NCBI GenBank assembly: GCA_937876385.1
Contig: CALFHQ010000948.1
Span: 1-26,853, forward strand
Direction of reading: 5' to 3'
Source: an uncultured Pseudomonadota bacterium
GTDB taxonomy: Bacteria; Myxococcota_A; UBA9042; CAIXZC01
Length of the DNA stretch: 26,853 nt
Below, in pieces: positions 16,136-23,390 of this stretch. A program made the position numbers and the translations under genes. Within the stretch, counting starts at the first letter, position 1. Every line of letters starts with the position of its first letter. The notes under the pieces were generated by a model. It saw nothing but the letters and a program-made list of their open reading frames with translations, had not been told where the DNA came from and ran no database searches.

Positions 16136-18688
16136 ATGTCAATGCGAACCGTTTCTGCCTTGGTCTGTCTACTGCTACTCGCTCCTGTCGGCTGTGCGCA
16201 CTCATCTGGAGAGCAAGCCCCCGGAGACACTGGATTGGGACGCATTGTTCTTGCAAACCAACAGGAACATCCGTGCCGGCTCTATGTGGATGATGACTAC
16301 TTCCAACTCTTTCCAGAAGGCACCGAGGCGGTGCTCTCCGGGCTCCCAATCGCTTCCTTCGAGCTCAAGGCCGAATGCAACCACGAGGTCGTCCTGGAAG
16401 CCGTCGTGGATGCATCCAGAATGCCCAGCGTGACCATCCCGGGCCCCAGAACTTCACCGGAAGACCGCTCCGCCACCCTCGTCTTGACCAACAACACCGA
16501 ATTCGATTGGGCAGTGACCCGTGGAGAACGGATTCTCGGAAACGTCTTTTCCGGGAGCACCAGCGTCTTCACCAACATCGAGGTCGGGGAAGGAACCTAC
16601 ACCTTTCGAGAGTTGGGATTTGGAGGGGAGTGGTCCCGCTCCCTGATGCTTTCCCATGCCACGGTCACCCAGTGGGAGATCGAACCCCCGGTGGGTGGAT
16701 TGGAGGTGGTCAACGACTCTGCTGAGAAGATCCGTTTGAGCCTGGCCACCGGGCAGCCAAAGGAAATCCTCCCGGGGGAATCGGCGAAGTTCGAGCGACT
16801 GCCGGCCGGGCCCCTCAAGGTGAAGGTCCGCTTTGTGGAGTCGGGGCGAATGGTGCGTCTCACGGAAAATGTGGAGTCGGGGACTGAGCGAGTCGTCAAG
16901 CTGTCGGCTCAAACCGGGGATCTCGTGGTGGAAAACCGCCTTGATGAGCCGGGGACCCTCTTCGTGCGACGCCGGGAAGTCGGCGCCATCCCGGCCAACG
17001 GCTCCTTGAGGATTCCAGGGGTGCGAGCCGGGAAGGTGCCGGTGAAGTTCGTTACCCGCTCCAATCTCGAATTTGTGCACGTCTTCTCGGTGCGTGTGGA
17101 GAGCACCCAGTCCTGGGTGATCCAGCGCCAGGAAGCGCAGCTTCTCATGACCAACCGGACCGGCGAACCGGTGGAGATTTTTCTAGACGAGAACCGAGTG
17201 TTGTCCATGGCCCCGGGGCAGACCACTCGCACAGAGGTGACTCCAGGGCGGCATTACTTGAGCGCCGCCATCGAATCCACGCACCACACCCTGAATTTGG
17301 AGGTCGTCGTTATGGGTGGGGCGTTGGTCCCAGTGAATTTTGGTCCAATGCCGGGCCGACTTCAGGTCACAAATGCCACCCAGGAGCGGGTGCAGATGTT
17401 CCGAAACGGCCACCCCCTCACCGCACTTGAGCCTGGCCAAACGGCGGAATACGCCGCCCAGCCCTTGGGGCGATCAGTCATCGAGGCTTTGGACCCCGAC
17501 CGGAAACTGGTCTTTCGAGAGAAGGTGCTTATTCTCGAGTCCAAGGAATCCATTCCCCATCTGACGGTGGCCCTCAAGGAGACACAACTTCTGGTGGAAA
17601 ACCGCACCGGTGAACCCGTCAAGGCGGGGCTCAACGTCCATGGACACGACGAACCCATCCCCTCTGGTTCTACAGTTCCCATGGTGCTCAAAGGGGAAAT
17701 TGATGTGGCCCGGTTCAAGGGAACTCGCACCTTGACCCGATACGACCAGGCCATCGAGGCCAACGCGGACGGCCCAGTGAGAGTGACCCTTCGCGCTCCC
17801 AGCGGTGGAATCGTTGTCACCAACGAGACCGACAAACCGGTGGAGGTTCTGTTGGACGAGCAGGTGTGGGGCACCTTGTCCTCAGAGGAACGCCGGGTAC
17901 AGCCGGAGTTGGGGCTGGGAAGACACAAGCTGGTGGCTCGTATGGACGGTCGAATCATCCAGGAAACCAGCTTCAAAGTGGCTCGAGATAGCTGGTTCTC
18001 CTGGAATATTGCGGGATCCGCCGGGGCCGTCCGGATTCTCAACCGAACCGGTGAGTCGGTGATTCTCCTTCAAGATGGCTCTCGAAATGGAAGCCTGGCG
18101 TCCGGCACCGAAACCGTTGTGCGAGATCTTCCCCTCCGCCCCATCGAGTTCTCAGCCTTAGGAGAGAGCAGTGGCCATCTCTATCGATTGAGCTTTGTTC
18201 CCCTCGCTGGAGAAACCGAACAGTGGCTCATCCAGCCGACCCAGGGGGGCGTTCGCTTCACCGGTCTTGCGGGCAAGGTCCAGGACGTTCGGGTGGATGG
18301 ATTGCGGCCGCGCCCGGTTACCAACGAGGACACGGATGTGATCTCGGTGGGGGTCGAGGCTGGGGAGCATCACTATCGAATTCGACTCAAAGATGCCGAC
18401 TCCATCGGGGGGGTCGTGAGCGTGGAACCGGGGCTCTTTACCACGGTGTCGGTGCAAGGCGACCAGCCTCGCCTTGAGTGTCGAAACAGCACCGATTGGG
18501 TGATGCAACTCTATGTGGACGGCCAGGGAGCTGGTGTTCTCCAACCGGGCGCTACCCTCGGGCTGGTGCTCCCCTCTTCTGGTGTCCACACTGTTCAGGC
18601 CAGAAGAGCCGACGGAACGCGCCAGTGGTGGCTCAAGAACGTGGACTTCCCGGAAGGGGCGAAGTTCGGCTGGACCCTGGAGGAGTAG
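16136..18688 (+). CDS. Lipoprotein made of about eleven tandem ~74-residue beta-rich repeats
   Basis: The 850-residue product has a short basic N-terminus, a hydrophobic stretch and a likely lipidation Cys (LLAPVGCAHSS), so it is probably a lipoprotein. The rest is a chain of repeats with the core V-x-N-x-T-x-x-P/V...D...G-x-L-x-PG...LPxGxHxxxA. Clear copies begin at IVLANQQEH, LVLTNNTEF, LEVVNDSAE, LVVENRLDE, LLMTNRTGEP, LQVTNATQER, LLVENRTGEP, IVVTNETDKP, VRILNRTGES, VRFTGLAGKV and LECRNSTDWV. Each looks like a small beta-sandwich with a PG turn, similar in style to carbohydrate- or protein-binding surface repeats, but I cannot name the family. ATG 16136 is preferred to 16097 because it puts the signal peptide at the N-terminus. 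Four bases separate it from the rhomboid gene. Confidence 0.8.
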   Translation: MSMRTVSALVCLLLLAPVGCAHSSGEQAPGDTGLGRIVLANQQEHPCRLYVDDDYFQLFPEGTEAVLSGLPIASFELKAECNHEVVLEAVVDASRMPSVTIPGPRTSPEDRSATLVLTNNTEFDWAVTRGERILGNVFSGSTSVFTNIEVGEGTYTFRELGFGGEWSRSLMLSHATVTQWEIEPPVGGLEVVNDSAEKIRLSLATGQPKEILPGESAKFERLPAGPLKVKVRFVESGRMVRLTENVESGTERVVKLSAQTGDLVVENRLDEPGTLFVRRREVGAIPANGSLRIPGVRAGKVPVKFVTRSNLEFVHVFSVRVESTQSWVIQRQEAQLLMTNRTGEPVEIFLDENRVLSMAPGQTTRTEVTPGRHYLSAAIESTHHTLNLEVVVMGGALVPVNFGPMPGRLQVTNATQERVQMFRNGHPLTALEPGQTAEYAAQPLGRSVIEALDPDRKLVFREKVLILESKESIPHLTVALKETQLLVENRTGEPVKAGLNVHGHDEPIPSGSTVPMVLKGEIDVARFKGTRTLTRYDQAIEANADGPVRVTLRAPSGGIVVTNETDKPVEVLLDEQVWGTLSSEERRVQPELGLGRHKLVARMDGRIIQETSFKVARDSWFSWNIAGSAGAVRILNRTGESVILLQDGSRNGSLASGTETVVRDLPLRPIEFSALGESSGHLYRLSFVPLAGETEQWLIQPTQGGVRFTGLAGKVQDVRVDGLRPRPVTNEDTDVISVGVEAGEHHYRIRLKDADSIGGVVSVEPGLFTTVSVQGDQPRLECRNSTDWVMQLYVDGQGAGVLQPGATLGLVLPSSGVHTVQARRADGTRQWWLKNVDFPEGAKFGWTLEE

Positions 18689-18692
18689 CCCC

Positions 18693-19349
18693 GTGATCCC
18701 CTTGCGAGATCTCAATCCGACGCGCTCCACCCCCTGGTTGACTTGGCTTCTGGTGCTCGGGAACATTGCCGTCTTTGTGTACGAGGTGAGCCTTGGGGAC
18801 GCCGTCGCCGGGTTCGTGCGTCAATATGGCCTCGTGGCCTCCGACATGACCAGCCAAATTGCCAAGAGCGGCTTCTCTCCCGAACGAAACCTCCTCCCCT
18901 GGGTTACCCACATGTTCGTTCACGGGGGATGGCTGCACCTCATCGGCAATGTCTGGTTTCTGCACCTGTTTGGCGACAACATCGAAGATCGTCTGGGGCG
19001 AGGGCGGTTCCTTGTACTCTACTTTGGCGGGGGACTGCTTGCTGCCCTCACTCAGGTGGTCGTCTCTCCTGCCAGCGTGACCCCCATGGTGGGCGCCAGC
19101 GGAGCCATCTCGGCGATTCTCGCTGCCTACCTGCTCTACTTTCCGAAGGCTCCCATCTTGACCCTCTTTTTCATCTTCTTCATCCCATTGCCCGCCTTTC
19201 TCTTCATCGGAGTCTGGTTTGCCATGCAGCTCATCTACGGACAAGGGGCGCTCGAGTCAGGTCTTCAGGATTCCGTGGCATGGTGGGCTCACATCGGTGG
19301 CTTTGTGGGTGGATTGGTGTTGGCAATTTTGCTGAAAAAGCGGGCTTGA
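18693..19349 (+). CDS. Rhomboid-family intramembrane serine protease
   Basis: The 218-residue protein has about six membrane helices. Signature features are WVTHMFVHGGWLHLIGNVWF (His82 and Asn86 of the oxyanion region), the GxSG motif VGASGAISAILA with nucleophile Ser136, and the partner His200 in WWAHIGGFVGG. The catalytic dyad is therefore complete. Rhomboids cut transmembrane substrates within the membrane; the substrate is unknown. GTG 18693 is used because GGAGG sits seven bases upstream, overlapping the end of the lipoprotein gene. A longer frame from 18513 would overlap that gene by 176 bases and is rejected. The four-base spacing makes cotranscription with the repeat lipoprotein very likely. 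Confidence 0.92.
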   Translation: MIPLRDLNPTRSTPWLTWLLVLGNIAVFVYEVSLGDAVAGFVRQYGLVASDMTSQIAKSGFSPERNLLPWVTHMFVHGGWLHLIGNVWFLHLFGDNIEDRLGRGRFLVLYFGGGLLAALTQVVVSPASVTPMVGASGAISAILAAYLLYFPKAPILTLFFIFFIPLPAFLFIGVWFAMQLIYGQGALESGLQDSVAWWAHIGGFVGGLVLAILLKKRA

Positions 19350-19358
19350 GAGGAGCCC
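19334..19358 (-). terminator. Rho-independent terminator of the propeller lipoprotein gene
   Basis: Read on the minus strand, GGGCT-CCTCTCA-AGCCC (19342-19358) is followed by GC and TTTTT. It lies just after the stop codon of the gene ending at 19369 and overlaps the last codons of the convergent rhomboid gene. Confidence 0.5.
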
Positions 19359-19368
19359 AGCGAGGGGA

Positions 19369-21996
19369 TCAGTCCGACAGTGCGCCCGAGTAGCGAAGGG
19401 CCCAGTAGGGCAACAGGTAAGCCATCGGTCCGGAGATCCCCTGTCCTGAGCCACCGTCGGTCTTCTCGTAGAAGGAGCCGTTCCACCAGATGGTCCGAAT
19501 CTCATCGTAGGCAAAGACCCGGTTCCATTGCTTCCCGCCGTGGCGGTCGTCCGGCCACGAGTCGGCGTCCAGTCGGTAGCTGGTGTCGACGAGCCATTCC
19601 CGGCGGTCGTTGGGCATCTCTTGGAGGCTTTGCAGGGCGTCTCCCATCTCTGTAGCGGCCACTCCAGCGGCGATGGCCATGAAACCGGCCCACAGCGGGT
19701 TGCGCTCTTCCTTCTCGTGGTCGTAGAGGAACTGCAACCCATTGATCCATGTGGCCCGGCGGTCGTCGTTGGGCTCATAACGAATGATGGTCTGGTAAGC
19801 CAGCATGGCAAGCTCGTGGTCCGAGTGGTTCATGATGGCGGGGCTCGTGATGGTGTAGGTTTCCTCGTGGGGCTGCGCCACCACGCCGTAGTGCTCGTCT
19901 TCGTAAAGGTACTGGTAGGCGTCGTAGAACTTCGTGTCCCCGGTCATGTGGTACGTGGCCAGAAGGGCACCCATGATCTCCAGGGAGTTGAGCCAACCGC
20001 CGCCCCCCCAGGAAGTTCCACAGCGAGACACATAGTCGGCCCAATCGGTATGTGTTGCGGCCTCTTCGACGCACTTGTCAAAGCCTTCCCAGGCTACGGC
20101 GATTTCTTCGGGCTCCCAGTGGCCGTGGGTCGTCGCTTCCCCGTTGAGTCCCTTCAGTACCCACCCGCCGTCCATGATGTAGGTCATCATGAGGGCAGCA
20201 CGGTCAGCCAACTCCTTCTTCTCGGAGTCGGTTTTCGCACAGAGGTCGTAGAACAGCGGGTAGCCGTAGAAGTGGCCGGCGTACTCGTCTGAGGAGGTGT
20301 CGTCTTTCCAGTAGTACTGACTCCCTTCCCATTCCACGAGGTGCCAGTTGGATTGGGTCGCCTTGCTTTCGAAGACAGTGCCCTCGTCATCCTTTACCAG
20401 GGAACGGGCGCAGTAGCCCGGCTCCATTCCGGCTTCCTCGAAGGTCTGAACCGGCAGGTCCACCAGCATGAACATGTTGTCCATGGCCTTGCGGGCTCGG
20501 TTGTAGTAGGCCTCTTCGCCGGTAACGCTGTAGGCGTAACACCAGGCGCCGATCTGCATCTCAGTCCACAGCCCGTCGTTGTCCTTGTCTCCCAGGTGGA
20601 ACGCTCCCTCGAGCCAGTTCCAGGCGTCGTCCACCGAGGCGTCCGAAGAGACAAATCCTCCCATGCGCCAGAAGTGGTCCAACAGCAGCTCTTCATGGAA
20701 AGCAGCCTTCTGGGTCAGGCTCTGCGGCGTCCACTCGATCCGGGAGATCCCCTCGGGGGTTCCCAGCCAGAAGCGATTCTGCTCGTCCACCACCACGGCA
20801 ACGACTTGATTGTTGGGAAGCCACCGGTGGGATGTGTAGTGATCAAACCGCTTGAACAGCTTGTTGTTCATCAGGGGCTCTTCCACCGCAGTGGCGCCAA
20901 TGTCGTGGCCGATGAGGAGCCAGTCGTTGGCGAGATAGAAGTTGCGGTTGTCGGCAGCGGGGAGCATGTCGATGCCCGGAAGCATGAACTCTGAGTAAAC
21001 TCCGTCGAGGCGAGACACGCCCGTCTTGGTGAGCGCCCAGATGTAGTTTGTTGTGTGGTTCACCAGCAAGTCTCGAACGTCGTTGTCGGGAAGCGCCGGG
21101 AAGGTGTCCTCGGCTCTCATTTCGCCCACAACCGAGCCGTCCCAGATTCGCAGGCCGTCTTCAGTGGCCATCCACACTCGCCCGTCTTCAGTGCAATCCA
21201 GGGCTCGAATCGTCAGCCATCCTTCCCCCGAAGCACCCACCACCGGAGCCAATGTCCATTCCCCTTCGAGGAAGGTCAACTGCCACAGGCCGTCTCCAAC
21301 CGTTCCCAGCCAGACATCCTCTCCGCACAATGCGACCCCAGTGAACTCCACGCTTCCGTCAGTGGTGTAAACCTCGGTGTCCGTGGTGAGGAGATCTCGA
21401 ATGAGGAGGCGATCACTTTGAACAATGGCCAGATCCTCGGCAGGAGTCTCTCCCCGTCGAGCCAGGGCCACTACGGGACCTTCCGCCAGACCATCGAGGG
21501 TCAGGGGCTTGAACAGGTCTTCCAACTCCTCGTAGAAGTACAATCCGTTGGCCGTGCCCGCCCAGATGTAGTTGCCCGCATATTCCAGTGAGCGGATATC
21601 CAACACCGGGAGCTTGTCCACGGTTCGGTACACCGTGGGGAGGTCCGCCTGGAACTGTGTGGCAGCGGACGCTACGGCTTCGCTTTCCACTTCGTGGATG
21701 AATTCGGGGTCGGGGTAGACGATTTCTTCTTCCACGTCTGGCACGATCTCGTCTTCCAGATCCTCGCCGAGGTCTTCAACGGCGTCTGGTTCAACGTTGT
21801 CCACGGCGCCGTCTTCCTCGGCGTCCACCTGATTGTCTTCCAAAATATCCAGGGGAACATCGGTGGTTCCGTCGGCGATTTGGTCCTCGCCGACGTCCAG
21901 GGTCTCTCCTCCTCCACCCGAAGAACAAGCGCCCAGAACAAACCATGCCCCCAACACAACCCAGATTCCCAGTGAACGATTCAATCGCCGCGTCAT
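19369..21996 (-). CDS. Lipoprotein with propeller-type repeats fused to a six-hairpin-like C-terminal domain
   Basis: The 875-residue protein has a lipoprotein signal (VLGAC), then SSGGGG and an Asp/Glu-rich linker to about residue 95. Residues ~110-430 hold at least five blades resembling two-component regulator propellers: IRSLEYAGNYIWAGTANGLY, VALCGEDVWLGTVGDGLWQL, LDCTEDGRVWMATEDGLRIW, NYIWALTKTGVSRLDG and VVDEQNRFWLGTPEGISRI. Residues ~450-870 are helix-rich with conserved aromatic and acidic positions (DKDNDGLWTEMQIGAWCYAY, TSWGGGGWLNSLEIMGALLA, NPLWAGFMAIAAGVAA), similar to (alpha/alpha)6 glycosidase or lyase folds. Catalytic residues cannot be assigned. It may bind or degrade an extracellular glycan; that is inference. 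The start is ATG 21996, with AAAGGGG upstream. The 51 codons upstream in the same frame cover the leader and are rejected. Confidence 0.82.
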   Translation of the reverse strand: MTRRLNRSLGIWVVLGAWFVLGACSSGGGGETLDVGEDQIADGTTDVPLDILEDNQVDAEEDGAVDNVEPDAVEDLGEDLEDEIVPDVEEEIVYPDPEFIHEVESEAVASAATQFQADLPTVYRTVDKLPVLDIRSLEYAGNYIWAGTANGLYFYEELEDLFKPLTLDGLAEGPVVALARRGETPAEDLAIVQSDRLLIRDLLTTDTEVYTTDGSVEFTGVALCGEDVWLGTVGDGLWQLTFLEGEWTLAPVVGASGEGWLTIRALDCTEDGRVWMATEDGLRIWDGSVVGEMRAEDTFPALPDNDVRDLLVNHTTNYIWALTKTGVSRLDGVYSEFMLPGIDMLPAADNRNFYLANDWLLIGHDIGATAVEEPLMNNKLFKRFDHYTSHRWLPNNQVVAVVVDEQNRFWLGTPEGISRIEWTPQSLTQKAAFHEELLLDHFWRMGGFVSSDASVDDAWNWLEGAFHLGDKDNDGLWTEMQIGAWCYAYSVTGEEAYYNRARKAMDNMFMLVDLPVQTFEEAGMEPGYCARSLVKDDEGTVFESKATQSNWHLVEWEGSQYYWKDDTSSDEYAGHFYGYPLFYDLCAKTDSEKKELADRAALMMTYIMDGGWVLKGLNGEATTHGHWEPEEIAVAWEGFDKCVEEAATHTDWADYVSRCGTSWGGGGWLNSLEIMGALLATYHMTGDTKFYDAYQYLYEDEHYGVVAQPHEETYTITSPAIMNHSDHELAMLAYQTIIRYEPNDDRRATWINGLQFLYDHEKEERNPLWAGFMAIAAGVAATEMGDALQSLQEMPNDRREWLVDTSYRLDADSWPDDRHGGKQWNRVFAYDEIRTIWWNGSFYEKTDGGSGQGISGPMAYLLPYWALRYSGALSD

Positions 21997-22068
21997 GACT
22001 AGCCCCTTTCTACTGTGTCCCTTATCCCCCAATGGGTGGAACGGATGATCATGATATCGTGGTACAAG

Positions 22069-22086
22069 AAAGCCGCAAAACGGCCT
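22069..22086 (-). terminator. Weak terminator after the deoxynucleoside kinase gene
   Basis: On the minus strand GCCG-TTTTG-CGGC forms a 4-bp stem extended by a G-T and an A-T pair and is followed by TTTCTTG. It lies about 80 bases after the kinase stop and upstream of the next lipoprotein start. Confidence 0.35.
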
Positions 22087-22167
22087 GAAAGTCAAGAAAT
22101 AGGGGGTGTTGTTGAGTGAGAATGAAACAACGTCACCTCGGGCGGTCACTGCTCGAGTTGACGCTCT

Positions 22168-22875
22168 TTACAGGGTTCGTCGGTGCAGATCGAGAAATGG
22201 GTCCGGCGGGATCTCCTCCGAGATTCTCGCTGCCAAGCTCTCGACGGCTACCTGTCTAGACTCCACGGAATCACGATCCACGTCCCACGGCATGTCGATG
22301 ACCGTCACTCCCTGGTGGCGAAGGACGTCCACCATGTGCGAGATCTCCCGATCCAGGTCCACCAGGTACTGAATGTCGATGGCCTGCTCGCACTTTCGGC
22401 CGTCTCGTTGCTCCATGCGGCTGGAAATGCGACGGTTGGCGATTTCCGGAGAGACCAGCAAGCGCACACAAACGTTGGGGAGAAGAACGCTCGCAGTCAT
22501 GGCGTGGTAGAGGCTTCGGTAGGTGTTGAACTCACGCATGGTCATGGCGCCGTTTTTCAGTTGAAGTCTGGCAAAGCAGGTGTCGCCGAAATACGAGCGG
22601 TCCAACACGGCATGGCCCCGATGGCTCAACGCGTGCCACTGTGCTGCCTGGTGCATACGGAACCGGGCCTGAAGCAAGTGAACTTGCATCACGAAGGCGT
22701 AGCGTGTTTGATCCTGATAGAAGTCGCCCAGATACGGGTTGGCATCCTCTTTCTCGTCTGGCTCCATCATCACCAGAGTGTCTTCTCCCAAAGCGCGAGC
22801 CAATTCCTCCGACAGAGAACTCTTGCCCGCCCCGATGATTCCTTCCACGATGACCACTTTCTTTCTGGGTTCCAC
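22168..22875 (-). CDS. Deoxynucleoside kinase
   Basis: The 235-residue protein of the deoxynucleoside kinase (dNK/dGK) family would phosphorylate a deoxynucleoside with ATP for nucleotide salvage. It has a P-loop (EGIIGAGKSS, residues 11-20), the nucleoside-contact region (MEPDEKEDANPYLGDFYQD), the catalytic DRS motif (LDRSYFGDTCFA) and an Arg-rich lid (ANRRISSRMEQRDGRKCEQ). Length and motif order fit the bacterial family; base preference cannot be read from sequence. The start is GTG 22875, with GAGGTGA just upstream; the next Met codons fall inside conserved sequence. It is a single gene with an apparent terminator and a long non-coding region upstream. Confidence 0.88.
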   Translation of the reverse strand: MEPRKKVVIVEGIIGAGKSSLSEELARALGEDTLVMMEPDEKEDANPYLGDFYQDQTRYAFVMQVHLLQARFRMHQAAQWHALSHRGHAVLDRSYFGDTCFARLQLKNGAMTMREFNTYRSLYHAMTASVLLPNVCVRLLVSPEIANRRISSRMEQRDGRKCEQAIDIQYLVDLDREISHMVDVLRHQGVTVIDMPWDVDRDSVESRQVAVESLAARISEEIPPDPFLDLHRRTL

Positions 22876-22967
22876 TACTCACCTCGCCTGGGTTGCTGAT
22901 TTTCCGGTTCCAAGGTTACTCCAATCTCCGGTATGGGCTTTGAAGGTGTCAAGAGAAACGGGTCGAT

Positions 22968-22985
22968 GGGGTGATTTTTCACCCC
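22968..22985. repeat. 7-bp perfect hairpin with T4 loop
   Basis: GGGGTGA (22968-22974) and TCACCCC (22979-22985) flank TTTT. It lies 93 bases upstream of the kinase start and is followed by TTTC on the plus strand. It may be a terminator-like element or operator; no function is assigned. Confidence 0.5.
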
Positions 22986-23006
22986 TTTCAAGACCACCTC
23001 TCGCCT

Positions 23007-23045
23007 TGCGCCCGAACCGTGCTTACGGTACTTTCGAAGGGCGCA
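23007..23045. repeat. Nested inverted repeat (7-bp outer and 5-bp inner stem)
   Basis: TGCGCCC (23007-23013) pairs with GGGCGCA (23039-23045), and inside it ACCGT (23016-23020) pairs with ACGGT (23025-23029) around GCTT. Two nested perfect stems suggest a folded RNA or cruciform site. Confidence 0.5.
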
Positions 23046-23195
23046 TTGGAAGGAACCATGGGGATTCGCCCTCGTTCTTGCGCTCGGCGCCGTGGCACTT
23101 TCGGCCCAGATCAAAAAGTGGAAGGGTTGCAATCGCCACAGACCTGGCCAAATGGTGCCACAAGAGGATGTGACCCCGGTTGGAAGCGGGAAGAA

Positions 23196-23222
23196 CCCCT
23201 CCCCCGGTTTTGAAACGAGGGG
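23196..23222 (+). repeat. Bulged hairpin in the amidase upstream region
   Basis: CCCCTC (23196-23201) pairs with GAGGGG (23217-23222), and GTTT pairs with AAAC directly inside on the 3' side, leaving a five-base 5' bulge. GGGAAG-type motifs occur on both sides. Confidence 0.4.
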
Positions 23223-23228
23223 AAGAGC

Positions 23229-23270
23229 CCGGTCGGTGGGAAGCCTGAGGTTGGGAAAACCACCACCCGG
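23229..23270 (+). repeat. Two-part hairpin with symmetric internal loop
   Basis: CCGG-TC-GGTGG (23229-23239) pairs with CCACC-AC-CCGG (23260-23270), giving 4-bp and 5-bp stems separated by a 2x2 internal loop and closed by a 20-base loop holding GGGAA motifs. Confidence 0.4.
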
Positions 23271-23325
23271 ACTGTCGTAATTTCAGGGGTTTGAAAGCGT
23301 TTCTAAATGGAACGGAACAGTGTTG

Positions 23326-23340
23326 TTGATTGACAATCAA
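23326..23340. promoter_or_regulatory. 15-bp perfect palindrome upstream of the amidase (candidate operator)
   Basis: TTGATTG-A-CAATCAA is a perfect inverted repeat around one base, 50 bases upstream of the amidase start. It abuts a second inverted repeat at 23340. It resembles a binding site for a dimeric regulator. Confidence 0.45.
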
Positions 23341-23374
23341 ACAGGGTCAGCTCGCTGGTTGAGATGACCCTGTT
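23340..23374 (+). promoter_or_regulatory. 10-bp perfect stem-loop directly upstream of the amidase ribosome-binding site
   Basis: AACAGGGTCA (23340-23349) pairs exactly with TGACCCTGTT (23365-23374) across a 15-base loop. Six bases later comes the GAGGAG ribosome-binding site of the amidase. There is no T-run, so it is not an ordinary terminator; it may control translation or mRNA stability or be a DNA operator. Confidence 0.5.
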
Positions 23375-23390
23375 TAGAGGAGAATAACGG

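Larger units (their letters stand above)
22876..23390. other. 515-base non-coding interval between divergent genes, rich in inverted repeats
   Basis: It lies between the starts of the kinase (-) and the amidase (+). Short open frames here lack ribosome-binding sites and recognisable products. It contains at least six inverted repeats and about eleven GGA trinucleotides on the plus strand between 23045 and 23275, more than the roughly four expected by chance at this GC. It could be a structured leader or a small RNA gene; no known RNA family can be assigned with confidence. Confidence 0.55.

Noticed and set aside
18693..19349. The rhomboid as a rhombosortase that trims sorting tails
   Set aside because: It has the ordinary rhomboid HxxxN and GxSG layout, and no GlyGly-CTERM protein is in the window.
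21997..22149. N-terminal extension of the propeller lipoprotein frame
   Set aside because: The 51 extra codons precede a complete lipoprotein signal, lack a ribosome-binding site and cover the leader region.
22929..22952. TTGACA on the minus strand as promoter of the deoxynucleoside kinase
   Set aside because: The -35 hexamer is perfect but no acceptable -10 box occurs 16-18 bases downstream.
23150..23275. Partial likeness to the central part of 6S RNA (CCACAAGA...ATGTG...CGGTTGG, later GGGAAGCCT)
   Set aside because: I could not pair the outer arms into the long closing stem and central bubble that define 6S RNA. A covariance-model scan would decide; a high score would reverse this.
23175..23290. 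Resemblance to a cobalamin riboswitch (GGTGGGAAG, later ACTGT) upstream of the amidase
   Set aside because: Order and spacing of the core boxes do not fit, the second conserved half is absent, and an amidase is an unlikely target.
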